Below are positions 53,472 to 61,876 of a stretch of DNA of 64,000 nucleotides, piece by piece. The notes under the pieces were generated by a model. The model worked only from the letters and a program-made list of their open reading frames with translations. It searched no databases and was not told the origin of the DNA. Each line of letters starts with the position of its first letter. The first letter of the stretch is position 1. The position numbers were made by a program, and so were the translations under genes. Origin of the DNA: JAIBBV01 sp044347745 (lineage in GTDB: Bacteria; Bdellovibrionota_C; UBA2361; JAFLCA01); contig JBIKUD010000016.1 of the NCBI GenBank assembly GCA_044347745.1, positions 1 through 64,000 on the forward strand, in the 5' to 3' direction.

Positions 53472-55379
53472 TCACTGAATGTCGCGAAGAGCGCGAAGTG
53501 CCGCACTCCGCACATGAGAGTCCTCATCTCGTAGAGCTCCCCCAATTAGTTCTCTGGCGGACTGGGTGTGGGTTCCCCCGAGTGCCCGTAAGGCGAGAAT
53601 CCTATCACTGGGGTTATTGGATTGAAGGATTCCTTGAAGTCGATGCACGGTGAATCCATCATCAGACCCGCGGAGCGCTTCGAGTGCACGAACTCGAGAC
53701 TCTGACTTTGTGCTATGTAGGTCAGCCACTAGTTTTTCCACTATCGAAGAATCTTTTAAGCCTTGAAGCGCTTTGGTGGCTTCTGTTCGCACGAGAGGAT
53801 GTGGATCCTGAAACGCCTGGTACAATAGTTCTTGTGACTTAATGCTACGGTTGCTTCCAAGCAAACGTATTAATGAACGCCTAATTTCCCATGACTGCTC
53901 CACTTGGTAGTGGTTCTGGATAGCTTTCTGCGCCAGCTCGGTACCGATTTCGCAAAGCCCCTCAAGTGCCGCAATACGAACGAGACCATGTGGATCAGCC
54001 AAAGCGGTCGAAAGAGCCTGACAGCTTGCTGTAGAGCGGAGCCCTTTTAGGCTCAGTGCGCAGGCTTCCCGAACATGCTCCGATTCATCGTTCAAAAGCC
54101 CACATATGAGCGCCGACTCGGCTTCCGGAAGAGCTGCCTGCGCCAATATCCGCGCTGCCGCCCTTCGCACGATTGGGCTTTCATCTCGCCACACTGATTG
54201 TCCCAAGAGGCGCGCAGCTAATGCTTTGGGCCAAGAATCTTCAATCCCACAGAGAGCTTTAAGTGCCATTTCGCGTACCTTTGATTCGCTGTCTTTAGCC
54301 GCTGCAGCGGTAAGCGCATCAACGACAATTCCTGAGAGCGTTCTCGTAAGGTTTTCCGCGGCAGCAAAGCGAACGGTAGCTTCAGAATCGGATAACAGCG
54401 CTTGAATCAGGAGCTCTTGAGATCTTGGTTCTGGGCTGAGCGACAGAACATATGCAGCTGCTTCGCGCACGGCAGGCTCAGAGTCGTGTAAAATTGCATG
54501 CCGTAACAGCTCGATACACGATATTTGTGGCGGACCCTCCAAACAATATATGAGCGCCTCACGAGTGCTGCCGCTTTGCTCGCGGTGAAAGACTTGTTCA
54601 ATTAAATGGACATGTACCTCTTCAAGGCTACCTCGTAGAGCTTTTGCCGCACTGCGTCGTACTGCAGCACTTTCATCCTGTAAGGCTTCAAGAAGGGCAC
54701 CTCGAGCTTCTACCACTTCCTCCAGTGATTCTGCGGCACGCGCTCTTACTTTCGCATGTTCTGCCTGCAGAGCTCCGATTAACGCCCCCTTTGCTTCGAC
54801 AAGCGGACTACTTCCGAGTGCGTATGCTGCGGCTTCCTGGAAGGCTGGGTCTTCGCCCTTCTCTAGAATTCGAATTAATCTTTTAGCTACCCGGGCATCA
54901 GCTATGCCTCTTAACGCAGCGGCAGCACCAAGGCGCACCTGCCCAAAGGCACTTCGTAATGATTTGACCAGCTCATCTTGAACCTGAGGATGTGGGGTGC
55001 CTACCAGTGCGTATGCTGCGGTGGTGCTGACGCTTGGAAGCTCGTCTCCGAGAAGTGCTAATAATTTTCGCAGTGCAGATGGTTCGCTGGTCCCTTTGAG
55101 TGATAAGGCGGCCGCTTCCCGGACAAACCAACGGGTGTCAGCGAGATGCCCCTCGAGCATTTTCGTAATATAGGCAGTGCGCTCAGTTTGCAGTACATGC
55201 GCTGCGGCCAAGCGAACCTCGGTACTTCTATCGCCAAGTTTTTCGCAAATGGCTTCAAGGCTATGGGTGTCGGTTATTCCACGCAGGGCGAGAATTGCGA
55301 GGCGTCGAGCGTTCGGGTCTTTATCCGCCAAAGCATCGGTAAGCTGTTTTCGCCTATAATCGGTGAGAGAATCGCCCAT
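53472..55379 (-). CDS. All-HEAT-repeat protein
   Basis: 635 aa composed almost entirely of about twenty HEAT repeats of roughly 31 residues, with the recurring core D-x-x-VR-x-A-A-x-A-L. Examples are DRSTEVRLAAAHVL, DESAAVRRSAAKAL, DSEATVRFAAAENL and DESEHVREACALSL. No enzymatic domain, signal or membrane helix is visible, so it is likely a cytoplasmic binding scaffold. Its stop lies 106 bp from the start of the MutY-like gene. Repeat units are diverged at DNA level. Confidence 0.9.
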   Translation of the reverse strand: MGDSLTDYRRKQLTDALADKDPNARRLAILALRGITDTHSLEAICEKLGDRSTEVRLAAAHVLQTERTAYITKMLEGHLADTRWFVREAAALSLKGTSEPSALRKLLALLGDELPSVSTTAAYALVGTPHPQVQDELVKSLRSAFGQVRLGAAAALRGIADARVAKRLIRILEKGEDPAFQEAAAYALGSSPLVEAKGALIGALQAEHAKVRARAAESLEEVVEARGALLEALQDESAAVRRSAAKALRGSLEEVHVHLIEQVFHREQSGSTREALIYCLEGPPQISCIELLRHAILHDSEPAVREAAAYVLSLSPEPRSQELLIQALLSDSEATVRFAAAENLTRTLSGIVVDALTAAAAKDSESKVREMALKALCGIEDSWPKALAARLLGQSVWRDESPIVRRAAARILAQAALPEAESALICGLLNDESEHVREACALSLKGLRSTASCQALSTALADPHGLVRIAALEGLCEIGTELAQKAIQNHYQVEQSWEIRRSLIRLLGSNRSIKSQELLYQAFQDPHPLVRTEATKALQGLKDSSIVEKLVADLHSTKSESRVRALEALRGSDDGFTVHRLQGILQSNNPSDRILALRALGGTHTQSARELIGGALRDEDSHVRSAALRALRDIQ

Positions 55380-55534
55380 GGTGATTGACGCTCAGCGTCT
55401 AACTCCAAAACAAAGGCCAACCCCGATTTCTTCCCGCACTAATTCGTCGACAAAGTTTGCGATTTTCTTCACAATTTCGTGCTATATTCCGCAAGGTCCC
55501 TCCATTAACGACAGATGCATATCGGTACGGTCTT

Positions 55535-56188
55535 ATGTTTGACAAGTTTAAACATGTCATTTGGGATTGGAATGGCACACTGCTGGCCGATCAGAGATTG
55601 TCTTACGATATTTTCGTAGACATTTTTGCGGCTGTTGGCGTTTCGTCACCAGATTTTGGGGCGTGGAGAGAAATTGTCCATTTTCCGATTAGCGACTTCT
55701 ATAAATCCTTTCTGCCCAGCGCTTCGGATTCAGAGATTGCATCTTTGATGGGGGCATGGGCGAAACAATATGAAGCACGACGACGAGAATGTGGATTGCA
55801 GCCAGGTGCGTTAGACTTGTTGAGAGTGTTTTCGAGCCAGGGCAAATATCAATCAATTTTGTCGGCGCATACAAAAGCAGAGCTGATTGAGGCTGCACAA
55901 GAACAAGGGGTCTTGTCGTATTTTCGCTCTATCGCGGCTCTTGAGCCTGGAATGGGAGGCGGAAGTAAAATAAAAATCGGCCTTGCGTTGATTGAAGAAA
56001 TTGAATCTTCTCTAGGATTGTCACGTGCCGATCACGTAATTGTCGGCGATAGCTCACATGACGCCGAAGTTGCTGAAAGCTTAGGTATTCGCTGCGTTTT
56101 GGTGTCCCAAGGTGTTTTTTCGCATTCTCGGCTGGAGCAGTTAGGGCATCCAGTGCTGAGTTCGCTTGAGAGCGCTGTTGCGGTTTAG
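55535..56188 (+). CDS. HAD-superfamily phosphatase
   Basis: 217 aa from MFDKFKHVIWDWNGTLL; an earlier ATG at 55457 would add 26 residues with no family match. Motif I is DWNGT, with Asn at the second catalytic position where most HAD phosphatases have Asp, a variant seen in other HAD hydrolases. Motif II ILSAHT and motif IV VIVGDSSHDAEVAESLGI are normal. It resembles phosphoglycolate-phosphatase-like enzymes, with the substrate not readable. Confidence 0.85.
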   Translation: MFDKFKHVIWDWNGTLLADQRLSYDIFVDIFAAVGVSSPDFGAWREIVHFPISDFYKSFLPSASDSEIASLMGAWAKQYEARRRECGLQPGALDLLRVFSSQGKYQSILSAHTKAELIEAAQEQGVLSYFRSIAALEPGMGGGSKIKIGLALIEEIESSLGLSRADHVIVGDSSHDAEVAESLGIRCVLVSQGVFSHSRLEQLGHPVLSSLESAVAV

Positions 56189-56327
56189 CGGCACTTTTCT
56201 GCAATTTTGCCTTTTGGGATAAAAACGACATTTAGGCTGTTTTGGCCCAATACGCTAATGGAAACTTGGCCTTAGGTAAGGTCATTTTAGTTGGTGAAAA
56301 ATTCGTTGGTTTCCCTTGTTTTCTTAA

Positions 56328-57653
56328 ATGCCTAGGTCTGGCAAAATACACAGTGTGAAGCGATTACTCGGCCTTTTCTGCCTTTCTTTGTTCAGCGTTC
56401 AACTGGCGTCAGCTCAGGACTTTACGCTGTTAGGCGGCGAGCTGAGTACGACAGACCCCGGGCGTTTTGCTATTCAGCTTCCTGCGCCTAATGTCACAGA
56501 CAGCACTCGCAAAGATTTGATGTTAAATGGGTTCTCAGCATTCCATCGTTTGTTTACCAAAGTTGATGGTGCCGGTCCCTTTCTCATTAATGATTCCTGC
56601 GGCGGCTGTCATGTACAGAATGGCAAAGGCCCGCTTCGATTTTCAAAATCAAACATTGAGCTTAGCACCATTGTGGTCAAGCTTGCGTTCCCTGGTAAAA
56701 AGCCTGACGGTTCTCCACGACCTGTTCCTGGCCTTGGCGGAAACTTGCAGAATCACTCGGTGAATGGAGGGCTGAGGTTCTCTCCTTCTCTTGCTTGGAC
56801 CCCGATAAAAGGAAAATATCCAGATGGTACCACCTATACGCTGAGATCTCCGGTGGTGCGGTATAAAATCCCTGCAAAAAAGAAGGTAAGAGAATCTTTG
56901 CGCATGTCTCCTGCCGTAATTGGGGCGGGGCTTATTGAAGCCATTCCGGAGGAGAGCATTCTTGAACGGAGCGACCCAACCGATACGAATAACGATGGTA
57001 TTTCAGGCAAGCCAAATTATGTGCTTGATAAAGCTAGTGGACTTACCAAACTTGGCCGTTTTGGTTACAAGGCCATTCAAACCACATTGGAACAACAGAC
57101 GCTCGCAGCATTTTTTAGCGAGATGGGGGTTGAGAATGAGCTTTTCAAAAAGTCGGAGTCTTCAGTTTCTGAGCTTGATGCAGACGAGCTGAATCGCTTG
57201 CTGTTTTATCAGAGGCTCGCAGGAGTTCCTGCCGCTCGCGATCAAAGTGATCCAGATGTAATAAGAGGAAAGGAGCTTTTCTTTCAAATTGGTTGTGAAG
57301 ATTGTCATCGCAGCACTTTTGTGACCCAATCAAGCACTGATCCAGAGCTTGATGGCCAAACTATTCACCCGTTCTCCGATTTTCTTCTGCACGATATGGG
57401 CCCAGGCTTAGCCGATTCATTGATTGAATTTAATGCCAAAGGCTCGGAGTGGCGCACGGCTCCCTTATGGGCTTTAGGCTTTGCTGAGTCAATTTCAAAG
57501 GTAAAAGCCCTTTATTTGCACGATGGGCGCGCTCGCAGTATTGAAGAGGCCATTCTTTGGCATGGTGGCGAAGCCAAGACTTCGCGCTCTGCATTTAAGA
57601 ATTTGTCTAAGGCGGAGCGTACTAAGCTGCTTAAATTTCTTAAGTCACTTTAA
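56328..57653 (+). CDS. Di-heme oxidoreductase (DUF1111-type, two CxxCH)
   Basis: 441 aa with a signal peptide ending LASAQ (residue 30). Two heme-binding sites: C91-G-G-C-H95 and C323-E-D-C-H327. The N-terminal block FSAFHRLFTKVDGAGPFLIN, the middle RKP/GLTKLGRFGYKA region and the end TAPLWALGF...LYLHDGRARSIEEAILWHGGEA are the DHOR/thiol-oxidoreductase family pattern. It is periplasmic; the electron partner is unknown. Its tail overlaps the convergent transglutaminase-like gene by 14 bp. Confidence 0.88.
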   Translation: MPRSGKIHSVKRLLGLFCLSLFSVQLASAQDFTLLGGELSTTDPGRFAIQLPAPNVTDSTRKDLMLNGFSAFHRLFTKVDGAGPFLINDSCGGCHVQNGKGPLRFSKSNIELSTIVVKLAFPGKKPDGSPRPVPGLGGNLQNHSVNGGLRFSPSLAWTPIKGKYPDGTTYTLRSPVVRYKIPAKKKVRESLRMSPAVIGAGLIEAIPEESILERSDPTDTNNDGISGKPNYVLDKASGLTKLGRFGYKAIQTTLEQQTLAAFFSEMGVENELFKKSESSVSELDADELNRLLFYQRLAGVPAARDQSDPDVIRGKELFFQIGCEDCHRSTFVTQSSTDPELDGQTIHPFSDFLLHDMGPGLADSLIEFNAKGSEWRTAPLWALGFAESISKVKALYLHDGRARSIEEAILWHGGEAKTSRSAFKNLSKAERTKLLKFLKSL

Positions 57654-58275
57654 ACGCACCACGTTTGTCGAGTACTAAGGTTTCAGAGCGAATGCTGATA
57701 GGATCTGCGTTCGTCAGCAGGCGCTCTTGCGTGCTTGAAATAAGAAAATAATGACGCGTCCCATCAAGTTGTTCCCCTAAAGGTGTCATGTCGTCTGCCC
57801 CCCACCTCCAGTCAATTTTGGAAATACGCGAGAGTGAAAAAACTACTGAGTATTCTCTCAAAGTTTTTTTGCCTTTAAGATTAAAATAGATATGGAAATA
57901 GGACATCGCGAGTTCTCGAAGAGATCGGTAGACCGGGTCGCGATATCGCGTTCCTATAAAATTCGACTTTGCAACCGCCCCCCAGCAGCCTTTTCGCTTA
58001 AACAAAGCCAACACATGGTCATCGTCTTCTCCGTTTGATCGTAGATCCATGAGTAAGGCTGGCGAGCCATGAAATTCGAGCGCGGCGGCCGCAAGCAAGG
58101 CCCCATCAAAACAATGCGCTTTGCGAGATTGCAGCACCCCGCGAGCTGAGCGTGTAATAGAATCGATGTTGTATTTTAGGGAGTTCAAGTACTCTTGAAT
58201 AGCGGCAGGTGAATGAAGAGATGTGAGAATTTTTTTCTCTTGAGGAGTCCATCCCAGTTGGTGATTCTTTTTCAT
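57640..58275 (-). CDS. Small protein with a transglutaminase-like Cys-His core
   Basis: 211 aa, soluble. The segment QSRKAHCFDGALLAAAALEF (C55) followed by DDDHVLALFK (H87) and AKSNF has the spacing of the Cys-His-(Asp/Asn) triad of transglutaminase-like cysteine proteases, and the rest is a mixed alpha/beta fold. The family call is inference. It is the last gene of a minus-strand cluster (2-bp gap to the DUF5522-like gene). Confidence 0.55.
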   Translation of the reverse strand: MKKNHQLGWTPQEKKILTSLHSPAAIQEYLNSLKYNIDSITRSARGVLQSRKAHCFDGALLAAAALEFHGSPALLMDLRSNGEDDDHVLALFKRKGCWGAVAKSNFIGTRYRDPVYRSLRELAMSYFHIYFNLKGKKTLREYSVVFSLSRISKIDWRWGADDMTPLGEQLDGTRHYFLISSTQERLLTNADPISIRSETLVLDKRGAFKVT

Positions 58276-58277
58276 AC

Positions 58278-58490
58278 TTACTCAGTTTGGTTGCATTCTC
58301 TCAGTTTGTGGTTCCCCTTTTGATGCCGTGGTTCATATGGGCAATGCCGGCAGCCTGAGCCACAACAATGGCCCCTTTTGATATGATAGTTAGCGGTAAA
58401 TACTTGGTACCCCGTGCGTGGGTCAATGTAGGCATCGCTCCCACGGGCGCAGGCTGCTTGGTGCAAGACGTGGTAATCAGTCTTATCCAA
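58278..58490 (-). CDS. DUF5522-like small cysteine-rich protein
   Basis: 70 aa. A family-like opening DYHVLHQAACARGSDAYIDP is followed by VFTANYHIKRGHCCGSGCRH, with C42, C43, C47 and C50 forming a CC-x3-C-x2-C cluster, likely a metal site. The function of DUF5522 is not known to me. The gene overlaps the lytic transglycosylase stop by 8 bp and its stop is 2 bp from the next start, so translation is coupled. Confidence 0.85.
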   Translation of the reverse strand: MDKTDYHVLHQAACARGSDAYIDPRTGYQVFTANYHIKRGHCCGSGCRHCPYEPRHQKGNHKLRECNQTE

Positions 58491-59352
58491 CGTTGCTTAG
58501 GCTTAGGTACTGAAATTCGGGTAGTCTCGCGGCAAATTCTGTTTTCCAGCGAGCATGATTGGAAATAATCGTGTGGGCATATTGCCGTGGTGATCCGGGG
58601 ATACGTGAGCGAGCTTTAAGCGCATTATTAAGATTTGTTGGGCCCCAGTTATAGGCAATTAACATCAACTCGCGGTTGCCATCAAAAAGCTCTTCTAGAT
58701 ACTTGAGGTATGCAGTGCCGAGCTTGATGTTGTAATAAGGGTCTTTAAGTTTTGAAATCCCATGCCACTCAAGTTCAGTTTTGTCGCTGATATATTTAGC
58801 GGTCGCCGGCATTAGTTGCATAAGCCCAAGCGCGCCAGCATAAGAGAGCGCTTTCCTGTCAAATGCGCTTTCACTTTTAATGACGGCTGCAACAAACAGC
58901 GGATCGAGATCCAGTCTGCGAGCTTCAAGTACAATTGCATAGGCCATGCGGCTAATATCTTCAGTCTTTGAGCGCGTAGATCTTATGAGCTCAGAAACAT
59001 AGTGCACCTGGGCCGACAACTTTCTTTGTTCTTGGGCATTAAGGCGTAGCAGAAAATTATCTTTCGAACTCGGTGCGTAAACGCTTGATGAAAAATCTGC
59101 TGAATCGTCTCCGGTGATGTGCGGAAGAATTGAGTTTCTTATGCTTCCCACAACCACAGTTACACAAAAAACGAGTGTAATTGCTGAAACGACAATAAAG
59201 GTGGAAACCAAATCTCGGCGCCAAAATGGAGTATATACGGCGAGTGCTCGTGCCCGAGGTGAGCGGATTGTTCTAATTTGCATCGGAGCTGCGTGCGTTC
59301 TGTGCGCACGTGCTGCAACTGCTGAGGCTCTTGGATAAATGATACTCTGCAT
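58483..59352 (-). CDS. Membrane-anchored lytic transglycosylase (SLT domain)
   Basis: 289 aa. One N-terminal membrane helix (FIVVSAITLVFCVTVVVG) and a C-terminal SLT domain (about 150-270). The catalytic Glu is in AAVIKSESAFDRKALS, with GALGLMQLMPAT and IAYNWGPTN as the other conserved elements. It cleaves peptidoglycan with anhydro-muropeptide formation. A second ATG (MQIRTIRS) 23 codons in may be the start. Head of a three-gene cluster. Confidence 0.9.
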   Translation of the reverse strand: MQSIIYPRASAVAARAHRTHAAPMQIRTIRSPRARALAVYTPFWRRDLVSTFIVVSAITLVFCVTVVVGSIRNSILPHITGDDSADFSSSVYAPSSKDNFLLRLNAQEQRKLSAQVHYVSELIRSTRSKTEDISRMAYAIVLEARRLDLDPLFVAAVIKSESAFDRKALSYAGALGLMQLMPATAKYISDKTELEWHGISKLKDPYYNIKLGTAYLKYLEELFDGNRELMLIAYNWGPTNLNNALKARSRIPGSPRQYAHTIISNHARWKTEFAARLPEFQYLSLSNVG

Positions 59353-59745
59353 AAAAAAACCGCTCAGGGTTACCCAAATACTTGGGAAAACGAGTCCGTA
59401 AACCTAAACCACCGCCTGGTCTATTTCCAGGCAAATCTGCTGCCTCACCCCCCGAACAGCTTTGGGGAGGCTGAAGTTAGGTCCCTATTACACCTATCTG
59501 CACCCGGGCTTAAGATGATCCTGCTTTCTTCTCAGATGCCGGAATACCATACCTGAGGCCCAGGATAAGATGCAAACATGAATAGATTTGGATGGTTAGC
59601 GCTGTTTTCCACAGGCGTTTGCCTGGCAGGTGGGCAAAATTTCATACTATATATATAGGTAAAACCCTGAGGTAGGTGACCCAAAGTGCTCGTATGTGCC
59701 GGCATTTGAGTATTCGCCCCGAATGCCTTAGCCTTGTTGGCTCCT
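59353..59745. other. Gap upstream of mnmG
   Basis: About 390 bp between divergent genes. It has a CCTC-CCCC...GGGG-AGG hairpin near 59444-59470, an AT-rich TACTATATATATAGG at 59646-59660 that could be part of a promoter, and a GGCATT...AATGCC pair near 59701-59728. A short hydrophobic frame at 59579-59659 (MNRFGWLALFST...) has no good ribosome site and I do not call it. Confidence 0.4.
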
Positions 59746-61635
59746 ATGGCAAATAGAGCTCAAAGAGTGGTGGTTATTGGAGGCGGGCATGCCGGCGTTG
59801 AAGCGGCCTGCGCCTCCGCACGTCTTGGGGTCGAGACGGTTCTGATAAGCTTACGGCGGGAAGGCATAGGCCAAATGTCCTGCAACCCGGCAATTGGAGG
59901 TCTCGGTAAAGGGCAGCTTGTCAAAGAGGTTGATGCGCTTGGCGGAATAATGGGCCGAGCCATCGATAGAACTGGAATTCAGTTCAGAACCCTTAATTCA
60001 AGTAAAGGTCCTGCAGTGCGAGCATCCAGGGCCCAGGCGGATCGTGATGCGTACCGCAAAGAAGTGCTGCGCATGGTTGAGGAGCAGCCCAACCTACGCG
60101 TCGTAGAATCTGAAGTAACAGAGATTCTGACCACGCAAAACCAAATTTGTGGAGTTGTCATTAAAGACGGCACTCGTATCGACGCCGACGCGTTGGTGGT
60201 TACCACAGGTACGTTCTTACGCGGCTTAATGCACACTGGAACTTTGCAAACTTGTGGAGGGCGAGTTGGTGATGGCGCAGCTAGTTCACTCAGCGATTCA
60301 TTGCGTAATCTCGGATTCCAGCTTGGTCGATTGAAAACAGGAACTCCACCACGACTCCGAAGATCGAGCATTGATTATTCCAAATTGGAGGAACAGAAAG
60401 GCGACTCTCCGGCTAAGCCGTTTTCCATGATGACGGAACGCATCTCACAGGAGCAAATATCGTGTTGGATTACCTACACCAATGAATCAGTGCACGACTT
60501 AATTCGTAGCAACAAAGAGCGCAGCCCCATGTTTAATGGGCAAATAAAGTCTGGAGGACCGCGTTATTGCCCTTCAATAGAAGACAAGGTGTTTCGGTTC
60601 GCTGATAAGACAAGGCATCAAATTTTTTTAGAGCCTGAAGGCTACACTTCAGACATTGTCTATCCAAACGGAATATCAACTAGTCTTCCTGTCGATATTC
60701 AAGAACAGTTTGTTCGTATGATTCCTGGTCTTGAACAGGTTGAAATATTGGTGCCTGGTTATGCGGTTGAGTACGATTTTGTTGATCCGCGTAATTTAAA
60801 ACAAACGCTAGAGACGAAGGACATAGCGGGGCTGTATCTTGCGGGGCAAATTAATGGCACGTCTGGCTATGAGGAAGCTGCTGCGCAAGGGATCTTGGCC
60901 GGAGCGAATGCGGCGTTAAAGCTGCTTCGTCGCGACAGTCTTACGTTGCAGCGAGGAGATGCTTACATCGGGGTAATGGTAGATGATCTTACTACCCTAG
61001 GCGTAGATGAGCCTTATCGCATGTTCACTTCCCGGGCAGAGTACCGTTTGGTGCTGAGGGAAGACAACGCTGCGGAGCGATTAAGTCCCAAGGCGCTACG
61101 TTTAGGATTGCTCGACGCTCACCAAGCTACGCGCTTTAAGCAGCGCCAAGAGAGTCTTGCGGCCGCGAGGACTTGGGCAGACACTCACCGCTTAAAACCT
61201 AACCTTGAAACAAATTCATGGTTAGGTGGTTTAGGGAGCGCCGAACTTAAAGATTCTATCTCAGTTGCGCTTCTGGTGCGGAGACCAGAAATTAGCTTAG
61301 CGCAGGTGTGCGCGTTTTCTGCTCCTCCACAGGACTTGGAATCTGATCTTCTGATAGCGCTGGAGACAGAGCTAAAGTTTCGTGGATACCTGGACCGCCA
61401 AGACGAGGATATTCAGCGTCTTCGAAAAGTAGAGGCCGAGCTTATTCCAACCGATTTCCCTTACGATCTTGTTCCGAGTTTACGCACCGAAGCTCGCGAG
61501 AAGCTTAAGCGCCATAGGCCAGTGTCGATTGGTCAGGCTATGCGAATACCGGGAATTACTCCAAGCTGCGTGTCGCTGCTTGCTATTTTTTTGAAACGGT
61601 ACCGAGAGAATACTCGGCGAGCCACAGCCGTCTGA
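59746..61635 (+). CDS. mnmG: tRNA uridine-5-carboxymethylaminomethyl enzyme MnmG (GidA)
   Basis: About 629 aa. With MnmE it modifies the wobble uridine of several tRNAs, using FAD. FAD motif VVVIGGGHAGVEAACASARL, followed by MSCNPAIGGLGKGQLVKEVD, TGTFLRGLMHTG and the LKTGTPPRLRR block; late VDDLTTLGVDEPYRMFTSRAEYRL is the family hallmark. The ATG at 59746 is preferred to an in-frame start four codons up; both lack a strong ribosome site. Confidence 0.96.
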   Translation: MANRAQRVVVIGGGHAGVEAACASARLGVETVLISLRREGIGQMSCNPAIGGLGKGQLVKEVDALGGIMGRAIDRTGIQFRTLNSSKGPAVRASRAQADRDAYRKEVLRMVEEQPNLRVVESEVTEILTTQNQICGVVIKDGTRIDADALVVTTGTFLRGLMHTGTLQTCGGRVGDGAASSLSDSLRNLGFQLGRLKTGTPPRLRRSSIDYSKLEEQKGDSPAKPFSMMTERISQEQISCWITYTNESVHDLIRSNKERSPMFNGQIKSGGPRYCPSIEDKVFRFADKTRHQIFLEPEGYTSDIVYPNGISTSLPVDIQEQFVRMIPGLEQVEILVPGYAVEYDFVDPRNLKQTLETKDIAGLYLAGQINGTSGYEEAAAQGILAGANAALKLLRRDSLTLQRGDAYIGVMVDDLTTLGVDEPYRMFTSRAEYRLVLREDNAAERLSPKALRLGLLDAHQATRFKQRQESLAAARTWADTHRLKPNLETNSWLGGLGSAELKDSISVALLVRRPEISLAQVCAFSAPPQDLESDLLIALETELKFRGYLDRQDEDIQRLRKVEAELIPTDFPYDLVPSLRTEAREKLKRHRPVSIGQAMRIPGITPSCVSLLAIFLKRYRENTRRATAV

Positions 61636-61876
61636 GACGGCACATTTTTGTGGGCCTTGCCTTTATAATCGGCGGGTTAGCTCTGGATCTTCACGAAAGG
61701 CGGCGATTCAAATTCTTCAGCACGCTGTTTCTATTAGGCCCTTTGCTTGCAAGTTGGCGAAAAGTCAGTATCCTGGGTCTCAGTAGTGGTGAAAAGAGAC
61801 CACGTTCGGGAAGCAAGTTTGCAAAAACAGAGTCGTTTTGTTTCGAGCAAGCATCGCACCCAAAAATGGGACAACA

